Assembly (NCBI GenBank): GCA_017433725.1
Contig: JAFRGQ010000039.1
Span: forward strand, 1 to 44,435
Direction: 5' to 3'
Origin: Lachnospiraceae bacterium
GTDB lineage: Bacteria; Bacillota; Clostridia; Lachnospirales; Lachnospiraceae
DNA: 44,435 nucleotides
The notes below the pieces were generated by a model, which was given only the letters and a program-made list of their open reading frames with translations, was not told where the DNA came from and did no database searches. Made by a program: the position numbers and the translations under genes. The stretch's first letter is position 1, and every line of letters begins with the position of its first letter. Positions 16,084-24,893 of this stretch are shown here, one piece after another.

Positions 16084-18909
16084 TTAAGTTGTCCAGCTCC
16101 ATGGCGCTTCCGGGGTAATTCTCGGCTCACCGGTCCGGTCCTGTGTACCGGCACCCGAGGACGTTCCGGTCTCACTGCCCGAATCATTACTCTCCGTTGC
16201 GGTACTCACATCAGAATCTGTCGTTGCAGTACTCTCTTCCGAAGGAACCGCCGTATCGGAACTACTCGTATCCGACGCCACAGTTTCAGAAACATCAGGT
16301 CCGGATATAACGACGACCGAAGAGCTCTCTGTACCTGTCGCCACTCCGCTTTCCGTCAGAAGTCCGAGTGCACGATCGGCATTCGTATCACTGAGGATCT
16401 GTTTCACGACAGGAAGTGTCTCAGCAAAGTCAGGAACAGTAAGTGTTCCCTGCATCTCATGATGTCCTTCGAGCGGAAGTGAGAACCCTGCTTTAGCATA
16501 CTTCGGCGAACCGGTAAATACGAAGAGATTTCCGAATACCTGAGATTCCGTGATGTTATGCGTCACATACGGAAGAATCTCCCGCATGATTGATGTCTTC
16601 TCACCGAACCCTGCTGCCTCATATGCTGCCGCAATACTGTTCAGGACCTTCCTCTGTCTTGCGGTCTTTGCATAATCAACCTCATTTTCGCTATCGCTTA
16701 TTCTCGCATAAGCGACTGCCTGATATCCGTCAAGATGTACATCACCCGTCATTCTGAGCTGATGTGTTGCTTCTTCCTCACCGTACGCAGCCGCCATCTC
16801 ATCGATATACTCGTTGGCCTGCTTCATCTCATCTTCCGTGACTTCCGCATCGATGCCGCCGATCCGATCAATAATCTTGATCATTCCTCTGTAGTCGGTC
16901 CATGCATACCCGTTCACAGGAATACCGTACGTCTTCCGGACAATATCTACAAGCGCCGGCATGCCGGCATAAAGCGGAACATCTCCGAGTCTTACGACTC
17001 CCGTTTCTTCGATATCAGCATACAGATTATTCATCAGCGATACGGTCGTGAGACGTTTTGTTGCCTTATTAAAAGAAATAAGTGCGACAGCGTCGCATGG
17101 CGCGTACGTATTTGAGCCGGTGTCTTCGGAGCAGGCTACAAGGATATTAAACATCTTGCTGCCGTCGATTGTTGTCGCTGCAGCTTCCGTTTCATGCTGC
17201 ACCTGCGTCTTTAATGCTAAGGCTACCGTATCATCGATATCGGCCGGTGTTGCATAGTTTTCGATCAAAGCAGCATCTGTGTTGACCGGAATCTGCTTAT
17301 CCGAGACATAATCCGACCTTGCGTAGTTGAAGTGTATCAGAGAAACCGCAGCAGCGAGGAGCGCTGCAAGCAGTATGATCACAACAGAAAGAAGAATCTT
17401 GAAAGGGTTCCTCGGCTTTTTCTGCTTCTGATCCCCAGAGGTGTCAGATATCTTCCATTCGTCCTCTGTTTCAGAGTCAGACCAGCCTTTTTTTCGCGCC
17501 TGATACTCTTCATCCCACTTATCAACTTCCGGATCTTTATCTTTTTTGACAAAGGACGCAGAGTTGTCTGTCTCATGGCTCACAGCTGTTGAAGCAGTGT
17601 CGGATACATCGCGAAAACTCGGCGTATACCCTTTCTTCTTCGACGGTTTGGTCTTTTCCGCATCGCGTTCTTCACTCTCGCCGTTCTTTTCGGCAAGAAT
17701 CGCATTGACGTCTTTATCGAGATCTGCGCCGGAATACCCTGAAAACTCCTTTTCACGAACTGCCCTCATACTGTCACGGGCTTTTTCCTCCGCTTTTCGG
17801 GTCTTCTCTTCGGATTTTTTGTTCTTGCCGCTGTTTATTCTATCGGCATTTCTGTTCCCCTGGGCAACGCTTGCAGCTTCGGCTACATTCTTTGCCACAA
17901 AATTGATGTCCTCGACGCGTCGTCTGGACATAACTCTGTTCGAACCTTCGAGATCCATGCTCTTCGATATGGATTCGACTGATGAGGCTTCACAGGCCTG
18001 CTGCACTGCGTCTACACGCTTCATTCTCTCCAGGTTCTCATGCTGAAGAATTCGAAGCAGCATCATCTGGTAGGTCTCATCATACCATGCTTCCAGTTCT
18101 TCCCTGGACATGGATGCAACATGTTCGACCCTGTCGTCCCCTTCGAAATTATTATTTCGAATATTGAAATTATAGAGCATGAACTCTATATTGCTGAACA
18201 GTTTTACATTACCGGGGCTCCGATTGTCGGTATAGCTCTCGACCATATCCCCCATGTCATTGAGGATCTTTCGTTTACGGTCAAGATTCCCTGCGACGGA
18301 ATAGCTGTTGTATTCCACAATCGCATCCGTTATCGGATCCGATGATGTATTCGTTACTGCATCAGCGGCAACATCTTTCGTCACCAGATAAATAACTTCT
18401 TTTTCTGCTACATACTTAACATCATACTTTAGAATTGTCAGCAACTCTCGTATGCGTGTAAGCAGATTCGTATAACTCCGCAGATCAAAGTAATAACCGG
18501 TCAGCTCGTCACTGTTGAAGTTCCTTCTGCACAATTCGGCAATATTTAACGTATACTGCAGATATGTGAGAACTTCATTGACCGATGGATTCTCTTTTTC
18601 AAGAATACCGTCAATATTGAGTCCCTGCCGCATTGCATCCGTATCGCTGCAGCCCTCCTTGCCTTTCCAGCTGTAGAAATACTTTTTATCGACAAAATTC
18701 TCTATTGAATATTCCTTGAATCCATAAGAGAGAAGGGAACTCTGAAAAATCATCTCGACCTGAAGCATTGCCTCATGAAAATCGAAAGGTTCTCCGTTCT
18801 CTTCTCCTACTCTATCGGCTTTCTTACCATCTGAGCCTGAATAGCTACCGCTCCCCGCAGCATTCGGGAATACATCCTTTCCGGTGTTCATATGGAAATT
18901 GTCTGCCAT
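16084..18909 (-). CDS. LytR-CpsA-Psr (LCP) protein with ~500-residue cytoplasmic extension
   Basis: The product is 941 residues, two to three times the usual LCP size. The layout is: cytoplasmic residues 1 to about 503, of which 50-310 look like a folded helical domain and 365-500 like a charged linker; one membrane helix at about 505-526; the extracellular LCP domain at about 585-765 (NILVACSED, CDAVALISFN, IGGIDAEV, YARISDSENEVDYAKTARQRKV); and a Ser/Thr-rich tail. LCP enzymes transfer lipid-linked glycopolymers to peptidoglycan. The arginines and aspartates of the RxSDSxxDxxRxxRQ-type motif are partly altered (RISDSENEVDYAKTARQR) but present. ATG 18909 is preferred over GTG 18915 because AGGGAG is well spaced. 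Its neighbour is the surface glycan operon, a likely source of substrate. Confidence 0.85.
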   Translation of the reverse strand: MADNFHMNTGKDVFPNAAGSGSYSGSDGKKADRVGEENGEPFDFHEAMLQVEMIFQSSLLSYGFKEYSIENFVDKKYFYSWKGKEGCSDTDAMRQGLNIDGILEKENPSVNEVLTYLQYTLNIAELCRRNFNSDELTGYYFDLRSYTNLLTRIRELLTILKYDVKYVAEKEVIYLVTKDVAADAVTNTSSDPITDAIVEYNSYSVAGNLDRKRKILNDMGDMVESYTDNRSPGNVKLFSNIEFMLYNFNIRNNNFEGDDRVEHVASMSREELEAWYDETYQMMLLRILQHENLERMKRVDAVQQACEASSVESISKSMDLEGSNRVMSRRRVEDINFVAKNVAEAASVAQGNRNADRINSGKNKKSEEKTRKAEEKARDSMRAVREKEFSGYSGADLDKDVNAILAEKNGESEERDAEKTKPSKKKGYTPSFRDVSDTASTAVSHETDNSASFVKKDKDPEVDKWDEEYQARKKGWSDSETEDEWKISDTSGDQKQKKPRNPFKILLSVVIILLAALLAAAVSLIHFNYARSDYVSDKQIPVNTDAALIENYATPADIDDTVALALKTQVQHETEAAATTIDGSKMFNILVACSEDTGSNTYAPCDAVALISFNKATKRLTTVSLMNNLYADIEETGVVRLGDVPLYAGMPALVDIVRKTYGIPVNGYAWTDYRGMIKIIDRIGGIDAEVTEDEMKQANEYIDEMAAAYGEEEATHQLRMTGDVHLDGYQAVAYARISDSENEVDYAKTARQRKVLNSIAAAYEAAGFGEKTSIMREILPYVTHNITESQVFGNLFVFTGSPKYAKAGFSLPLEGHHEMQGTLTVPDFAETLPVVKQILSDTNADRALGLLTESGVATGTESSSVVVISGPDVSETVASDTSSSDTAVPSEESTATTDSDVSTATESNDSGSETGTSSGAGTQDRTGEPRITPEAPWSWTT

Positions 18910-18988
18910 ATGCACTCTCCCTCATATTACGGTTAACATAGACGAAATCAGTATAGCATAAAACAAAATCTATGAAAAGTAGTAACCT

Positions 18989-20830
18989 TTATTCTTTGTT
19001 TTCACTATCCTCAATCGCGACCGCGATTGAAAGCTCCTTCAGCTGCTTTTCCTCAACCGCTGCCGGTGCGTCGATCATGAGATCTGATGCATCTTTCACC
19101 TTCGGGAAAGCTATGACGTCACGGATCGAATCGGAACCCGTGAACAACATAGCCATACGATCAAGGCCGTAAGCAAGTCCGGCATGAGGCGGAACACCGT
19201 ACTTGAAAGCACGAAGCAGGAAGCCGAACTGTTCATTTGCCCGCTCTTTCGAGAAACCGAGCACCTCAAGCATTTTTTCCTGAATGTCATCCATATGAAT
19301 TCTGACAGAACCGCCTCCCAGTTCACAACCATTCAGAACAATATCATAGGCCTCAGCGCGAACGCTGCCCGGATCCTCATCCACATGCTCAAAATCTGAA
19401 AGGACAGGCATCGTGAACGGATGATGCATTGCCATGAAACGATTTTCCTCATCTGACCACTCAAGGAGCGGGAACTCCGTGATCCATACGAAGCAGAGTT
19501 CATTCTTATCATACAGACCCAGCTGATCGCCGAGATACAGACGGACAGCACCCAGAGATGCGCAAACTACTTTAAACTTGTCAGCGGCAAATACAAGCAG
19601 GTCTCCGTTCTGTCCTCCCATCTTTTCGATGAGAGCAGCCATCTGCTCTTCCGTCATGAACTTGGCAAATGAGGACTTGATGTTTCCGTTTTCCTGAATT
19701 GCGATGTAAGCAAGCCCCTTAGCGCCATATGTCTTGGCCACCTCAACGAGCTTATCGATCTTCTTTCTCGGCATGCCGCCCTGCCCCTTCACATTGAGGC
19801 CGCGTACCATACCGCCGCTTTCGATTGCACCGGTGAATACACCGAATCCGCAATCGCAGACAGAATCCGTAACATCAACAATCGGCATACCGAAACGAAG
19901 GTCCGGCTTGTCGGATCCGTAGAGATCCATAGCCTGCTTCCACGGCATCTTTGCGATGCCTTCCGCATTGATCTTCTCTGCGGCGCTTTTTGCTGCCTTT
20001 GCAAGTTCCGAATCGAAACCAAGCTGCTCATACACTTCAGGAAGCCGGGACAGGACGAAGCCGAGGAGTCGTGTATTGACATCCATAACATCATCCTGAT
20101 CTACGAAAGAAAGTTCCATATCGATCTGTGTGAACTCCGGCTGACGATCCGCACGGAGATCCTCATCACGGAAGCATCTTGCAATCTGATAGTAGCGGTC
20201 GAATCCGGAGCACATAAGCAGCTGCTTGAAAAGCTGCGGGCTCTGCGGCAGAGCATAGAAGCAGCCGGGGTGTACACGGCTCGGCACGAGGTAATCTCTT
20301 GCGCCTTCCGGCGTACTTCCGATCAGATCCGGCGTCTCTATATCAAGGAATCCTTCACGATCCATGAACTCTCTGACCAGAGAGACCAGGCGGGAACGGA
20401 ACATGATCTTTTTCTGCAGTTCCGGTCTTCTGAGGTCAAGATATCTGTAGCGGAGACGAAGGTCTTCGCGTGTGTCGATGCCGTCCAGAACATGGAAAGG
20501 CGGCGTCTCCGAGGAACTCAGGATTCTGAGATCCTGACCCTCGATCTCAAGGCTTCCCGTCTTAAGATTCGGATTTACGGCACCTTCTCTCCTGCGGACG
20601 ATACCTGTCGCGGCAATGCAGAACTCGCTGCGCAGCGAACCTGCATTTTCAACTCCTTCATAAATGACCTGCATGATTCCGCTGCGGTCACGCATATCTA
20701 CGAAAACAATACCGCCTTTGTTTCTGCACTTTGCGACCCATCCCATCAGAGTCACTTTCTGTCCGATCATTTCCTCCGTAACTTCCGCACAGCGGCATGT
20801 GCGCCGAAGTCCGCTCATTGATTCTGCCAT
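18989..20830 (-). CDS. aspS: Aspartyl-tRNA synthetase
   Basis: A class II synthetase of 613 residues, normal for the bacterial type. An N-terminal OB-fold (GQKVTLMGWVAKCRNKGGIVFVDMRD) binds the anticodon. Motif 2 is CFRDEDLRADRQPEFTQIDM, the bacterial GAD insertion lies in the middle, and motif 3 is GLAYGLDRMAMLF. The start at 20830 (MAESMSGLRR) has GAAAGG upstream; the frame is open to 20905, but the extra residues overlap hisS and do not look like AspRS. It is cotranscribed with hisS (28-nt gap), the usual order in Clostridia. Confidence 0.96.
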   Translation of the reverse strand: MAESMSGLRRTCRCAEVTEEMIGQKVTLMGWVAKCRNKGGIVFVDMRDRSGIMQVIYEGVENAGSLRSEFCIAATGIVRRREGAVNPNLKTGSLEIEGQDLRILSSSETPPFHVLDGIDTREDLRLRYRYLDLRRPELQKKIMFRSRLVSLVREFMDREGFLDIETPDLIGSTPEGARDYLVPSRVHPGCFYALPQSPQLFKQLLMCSGFDRYYQIARCFRDEDLRADRQPEFTQIDMELSFVDQDDVMDVNTRLLGFVLSRLPEVYEQLGFDSELAKAAKSAAEKINAEGIAKMPWKQAMDLYGSDKPDLRFGMPIVDVTDSVCDCGFGVFTGAIESGGMVRGLNVKGQGGMPRKKIDKLVEVAKTYGAKGLAYIAIQENGNIKSSFAKFMTEEQMAALIEKMGGQNGDLLVFAADKFKVVCASLGAVRLYLGDQLGLYDKNELCFVWITEFPLLEWSDEENRFMAMHHPFTMPVLSDFEHVDEDPGSVRAEAYDIVLNGCELGGGSVRIHMDDIQEKMLEVLGFSKERANEQFGFLLRAFKYGVPPHAGLAYGLDRMAMLFTGSDSIRDVIAFPKVKDASDLMIDAPAAVEEKQLKELSIAVAIEDSENKE

Positions 20831-20858
20831 AAATTTATCCAGCCTTTCGTCACTGTTT

Positions 20859-22064
20859 TTATTTTGCAAAGAACTCCCGGATCTCTGTGTAGCCTTCCGC
20901 TGCAAGCTGATCTTTCTGGAATTTCTTATTCTTCTTCATAATTGAAATTGCAACTGCCTTGCCTGCTGCCCGTTCCTTCTGTGCCTCTTCAAAGACTTCC
21001 GTGAGTCTTTCATCCGGCATCTTCTTTTCAACAAGGAAAGCGATTTTTTCTCTCGCACCCGGAACCTTAAATCCTCTCTCAAGGAGCAGCATGATTATAC
21101 GCTCAAAACCGATCGAAAAACCGACTGCCGGCGTCTGCTGTCCCGTGAACTTTCCGATCATCTCATCATAGCGTCCACCGCCGCCCACGGAACCGCCGAA
21201 CTCATCCATGGCGATCTCGAAGATCGGACCTGTATAGTAGCTCATTCCGCGGACAAGAGTCGGATCGAATTTGACTTTGAAATCAGCTGTCTTGGTGGCT
21301 TCCACAGTGGAAATGATCTGCGGAAGCGGAGAACCTTCCATAAGAGCAGCAGGATCTGCTCCCTCCTCGAACTGAGCGAGATAAGGGGTAACGATTTCTT
21401 CCGGGTAACTCTCAAGAAGCTCTGCTCTGACTCCCTCGAGTCCGATCTTGTCCATCTTGTCAAGAATGATGAAGACCTTGTCATAGTCGGATTCCGCAAA
21501 ACCGGCTTTGGCTGCCATTCCCTTCAGGATCTTTCTGTCGTTAATTCGAATCGTAAAGTTGTGGAAATCCAGTTTTCCGAGAACAGTCGTGGTGGCCAGG
21601 ATCAGCTCTATTTCCGCAAGATAAGTCGGATCCCCGAGAATATCGATATCGCACTGCGTGAACTGGCGGTACCTGCCTCTCTGCGGGCGGTCTGCACGCC
21701 AGACACTGCCGATCTGGAGCGCTTTGAAGGGAGACGGCAGCTCATTTGCATGATTTGCATAATATCTGGAAAGCGGAAGCGTCAGGTCATAGCGCAGTCC
21801 GCTGTCTGTGACGGCGTCTTCCGTAGTCGGCTGAGAGAGATCCAGCTTCTCTCCTCTCTTTAAGATCTTGAAAATAAGTTTTTCATTCTCACCGCCCTGT
21901 TTGGAGAGAAGATTTCCGATATGCTCTACGGCAGGCGTCTCGATGGACGAGAAGCCGAATGCATCATATGTCTCACGGATCAGTCCGATAACATACATGC
22001 GCACAGCCATCTCAGCAGGCAGAATATCTTTCATACCGTTAACAGGTTTTTTCTTGAGTGCCAT
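20859..22064 (-). CDS. hisS: Histidyl-tRNA synthetase
   Basis: A class II synthetase of 401 residues, slightly short of the typical 420. Motif 2 region: FKALQIGSVWRADRPQRGRY, then RQFTQCDIDILG. Histidine-specific signature: LVRGMSYYTGPIFEI. Motif 3: AVGFSIGFERI. The C-terminal anticodon-binding domain is compact (EKIAFLVEKKMPDERLTEVFEEAQKERAAGK). The ATG has GAAAGGA upstream. It follows the HD-GYP gene by 43 nt and precedes aspS, so the two synthetases are probably coexpressed. Confidence 0.96.
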   Translation of the reverse strand: MALKKKPVNGMKDILPAEMAVRMYVIGLIRETYDAFGFSSIETPAVEHIGNLLSKQGGENEKLIFKILKRGEKLDLSQPTTEDAVTDSGLRYDLTLPLSRYYANHANELPSPFKALQIGSVWRADRPQRGRYRQFTQCDIDILGDPTYLAEIELILATTTVLGKLDFHNFTIRINDRKILKGMAAKAGFAESDYDKVFIILDKMDKIGLEGVRAELLESYPEEIVTPYLAQFEEGADPAALMEGSPLPQIISTVEATKTADFKVKFDPTLVRGMSYYTGPIFEIAMDEFGGSVGGGGRYDEMIGKFTGQQTPAVGFSIGFERIIMLLLERGFKVPGAREKIAFLVEKKMPDERLTEVFEEAQKERAAGKAVAISIMKKNKKFQKDQLAAEGYTEIREFFAK

Positions 22065-22107
22065 AATATATTTCCTTTCGTCTTATCTTTCGCAAAGCCT
22101 TCTTGCC

Positions 22108-22758
22108 TTACCGATTCTCGGTATCAGATCCCAGTCGCTTTTCACGTAGAATCCTGTCCACACCCGTCAGACCTTCCAGAAGCATATTGTCAAGATCCGG
22201 CAGGCTAGGCTGGTAGCTCGTGGCAACTTTATGGACGACGTGCTCAAAAGCCAGGAACACGCGCATATCAAAATTATTGATTTCATCGATCATGAGGCTC
22301 AGTGCTTCATCCTTAGTAAAGCTCTTTCTGTAAGGACGATCCGTTGTCAGTGCCGCAAAAACATCACAGACCCGTATGATCCGCGACCCCTCGGGAATAT
22401 CCTCCCCGGAAAGGTTTTCCGGATAACCGGAGCCGTCCATATTCTCATGATGATAAAGAATTGTTTCACATACGCGTGCGTTATACCCTCTGCTCTTGAC
22501 GATATTGTAGGAAAGCAGAGAGTGCATCCTCACATATTTCATTTCTTCTATCATCAGAGGAGATTCCGCGGTAGCTTCACCGTAAATATAATTTGTAAGC
22601 CTCAGCTTTCCGATGTCGTGGAGCATTCCGGCGAGAGCCATGTCGTACTGCATTTCCTCATCATGACCAAGAGCCCGGGTAACATCCCGGGCAAGGCGGC
22701 TCACATAAATGCCGTGCGATATTTCCTCTGTCAGATTATAATCAACAATTTTTCCCAT
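22108..22758 (-). CDS. Stand-alone HD-GYP domain phosphohydrolase
   Basis: 216 residues, almost only an HD-GYP domain. The HD pair is at 47-48 (GMLHDIGKLRL), HHENMDGSGYP is at 103-113, and DVFAALTTDRPYR follows. HD-GYP proteins are usually cyclic-di-GMP or cyclic-nucleotide phosphodiesterases. All metal-ligand motifs appear present, so it may be active. No sensor or receiver domain is attached, so the input signal must come from elsewhere. It lies between hemZ (57-nt gap) and hisS in an otherwise housekeeping operon. Confidence 0.88.
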   Translation of the reverse strand: MGKIVDYNLTEEISHGIYVSRLARDVTRALGHDEEMQYDMALAGMLHDIGKLRLTNYIYGEATAESPLMIEEMKYVRMHSLLSYNIVKSRGYNARVCETILYHHENMDGSGYPENLSGEDIPEGSRIIRVCDVFAALTTDRPYRKSFTKDEALSLMIDEINNFDMRVFLAFEHVVHKVATSYQPSLPDLDNMLLEGLTGVDRILREKRLGSDTENR

Positions 22759-22815
22759 ATAAGTTTACCCAAACGTAAATATTAGCATTCACTACAATCT
22801 TTGTAAAGCGAACAT

Positions 22816-24273
22816 TTAAAGATGTGCAGCTTTCGCGGCGGCAACCCTCTCAAGATATGTCTTCACATCCTTGGGATTTATAATCCGATCAATTCTGCCG
22901 TTCTCGGAAACAGTCTTTGTAGAGGCTCCCGCACCGAAAGCGCGGATTTCCTGCATCTCTTCCATTATAAGGATATTGTACAGGCACTCTTTACCCGGTC
23001 TTGCAAATCCGGTATTTTCCAGTCCACCCTTCATATTCTTCTGCCTGTACAGATAGTAAGGCTCCATTCCCATTCTGAGAGCCGACTCATATGCGCTTCC
23101 GATAATCTCACCGGAATTTACAAATGTCAGTCCTTCATATCTGCTGTAATCCGCAATCTTACCCGCAGCATGCTCTTCCCGCAGCGTCTTTGTAAGCCTT
23201 GAAGCTCTCTTAACTGCGAGCGAATGCACTGTCAGGCTGTCAGGGCCTAACTCCTCGATCTGCCTCAGTGTGTTCTGCACATCCCGAGCCTCCTCACCCG
23301 GAAGCCCGAGTATGATATCCATATTGATATTGTCGAATCCGGCTTCCCTGGCCATCACAAAAGCTCTCTGTGTGTCCTCCACCGTATGATGCCTGCCGAT
23401 CAGGTCCAGCGTCTTTTGGTTCATAGTCTGCGGATTCACCGAGATTCTGGTAATATTATGCTTTTTGAGAACTTCGAGTTTCTCCGTGGTTATCGAGTCA
23501 GGTCTGCCTGCCTCGACAGTTCTTTCGACACATTCGGACAGGTCGTAGTACTCTTCTGCCATGCAAAGCAGTCTGTCGAGCTGTGCGGCCGAAAGGGATG
23601 TAGGCGTTCCGCCGCCGACATAAAAAGTCACCGGCTTTCTGTTCATATCCGGAACAATTTCTGTCCTTTTCACAGATTCCGGAAGCTGTCCCATAGGGCG
23701 TCCGCAAGACAGTTCAAACTCTACGGCATCAAGATATTCGTCCATTCTCTTTTCCCACTGTTTCACGGGAGAAGCGCTGAATGTGCAGTAGAGACAGATT
23801 GACGGACAGAACGGGACATGTATATAGAGGCTGAAAGATTTCGATCCAAGTGAAACGCCTGAGAGGAGACGGCGCTCATTTTCAGCAACGCTTATCATCA
23901 GATCCGTCTTCTGATCGGATACCAGATATGTATCCTGTATTCTTTTTCTGATTACGCTTTCGGGAAGACCTTCCTCGAGCATCTTCATGGGAATTTTGGT
24001 CGGTCTTATACCTGACAGCGTTCCCCAAGGAAGTGTTCTGCCGGTGTAATCCGAAAGCGTCTCGTAAAGCTCCCGCTTGAGAGAATCCTTGACGCGTTTC
24101 CGGTCATCAATCTCCGGAATATGAACGTACAACAAAAGATCGCGGGCGGCTTCACATTTGGCTGTGTCACCGTCCGTGTAGATGCTCACGTCATCATCCG
24201 GGAAGAAACTCTTCACAAGCGAATGTATGTCATATAAAAACTCTTCACGATCGAGCTGTACGCCGATATTCAT
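22816..24273 (-). CDS. hemZ: Coproporphyrinogen dehydrogenase-like radical SAM protein HemZ
   Basis: A 485-residue radical SAM enzyme of the HemN/HemZ family. The cluster motif is C156-x3-C160-x2-C163 in HVPFCPSICLYCTF, preceded by an N-terminal domain (residues 1-145) typical of HemZ rather than HemN. YVGGGTPTSLSAAQLDRLL and LGLPGEEARDV match the family. The enzyme oxidatively decarboxylates coproporphyrinogen III without oxygen, though in many clostridia without heme synthesis the physiological role is unclear. The start overlaps the MBL gene stop (ATGA-like), with AAGGGG upstream. Confidence 0.9.
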   Translation of the reverse strand: MNIGVQLDREEFLYDIHSLVKSFFPDDDVSIYTDGDTAKCEAARDLLLYVHIPEIDDRKRVKDSLKRELYETLSDYTGRTLPWGTLSGIRPTKIPMKMLEEGLPESVIRKRIQDTYLVSDQKTDLMISVAENERRLLSGVSLGSKSFSLYIHVPFCPSICLYCTFSASPVKQWEKRMDEYLDAVEFELSCGRPMGQLPESVKRTEIVPDMNRKPVTFYVGGGTPTSLSAAQLDRLLCMAEEYYDLSECVERTVEAGRPDSITTEKLEVLKKHNITRISVNPQTMNQKTLDLIGRHHTVEDTQRAFVMAREAGFDNINMDIILGLPGEEARDVQNTLRQIEELGPDSLTVHSLAVKRASRLTKTLREEHAAGKIADYSRYEGLTFVNSGEIIGSAYESALRMGMEPYYLYRQKNMKGGLENTGFARPGKECLYNILIMEEMQEIRAFGAGASTKTVSENGRIDRIINPKDVKTYLERVAAAKAAHL

Positions 24274-24887
24274 TCGAACCCCTTCACCGCCTTTTCATAA
24301 CCTATGGTCGTAGTTCTGCCGTGACCCGGCAGGACCTGCACATCCTCCGGAAGCCCGATAAGCAGCTTCGCAAGAGAATCGAACATGTCCTGATCAGAGC
24401 CGGTGGCAAGGTCGGTTCTTCCGTAACTTCTGAAGAACAGAGTATCTCCCGCAACGAGTATTTTCTCCTGTTCGAAGTAATAACATACGCTTCCCGCAGT
24501 ATGTCCCGGCGTGTGGATAACTTTCAGTGTGAGACCGGCAAGTTCAAGGACCTGACCGTCCCTGACCGTATAATCCGCAGTGAGCCCTTCCGAATCTCCG
24601 AACGGGTTGTTCAGGGTCCCGTCTGCCAGAAGATCCGTCTCAAGCTCGCCGATATAGACCGGAAGATCACTGTATCTTTTGCGGAGACCATCTACTCCGT
24701 CGAAATGATCGTTGTGGGCGTGTGTCAGCAGGATCGCGACCGGACGAAGGCCTTTGTTCATGAGCGTACCCGCAATCTTGTGCGCACTGGCACCCGGATC
24801 GACGACCAGAGTCTCATGTGTCTTCTCATTCTCAATCAGATAACAATTGGTCATCAGTTCCCCGACAACACAGACATATATATTCAT
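24270..24887 (-). CDS. MBL-fold metallo-hydrolase (glyoxalase II-like)
   Basis: A 205-residue zinc hydrolase. The metal motif is H56-x-H58-x-D60-H61 in LTHAHNDHFDG. HTPGHTAGSVCYYF supplies the next His ligand, VAGDTLF the bridging Asp, and VLPGHGRTT the last His. Length and motifs fit small Firmicutes glyoxalase II-like proteins of unproven substrate. It starts 6 nt after rel and overlaps hemZ, a context conserved in Clostridia. The upstream RBS is weak (CAGGTT), so translation may depend on rel. Confidence 0.92.
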   Translation of the reverse strand: MNIYVCVVGELMTNCYLIENEKTHETLVVDPGASAHKIAGTLMNKGLRPVAILLTHAHNDHFDGVDGLRKRYSDLPVYIGELETDLLADGTLNNPFGDSEGLTADYTVRDGQVLELAGLTLKVIHTPGHTAGSVCYYFEQEKILVAGDTLFFRSYGRTDLATGSDQDMFDSLAKLLIGLPEDVQVLPGHGRTTTIGYEKAVKGFE

Positions 24888-24893
24888 TCTTAT

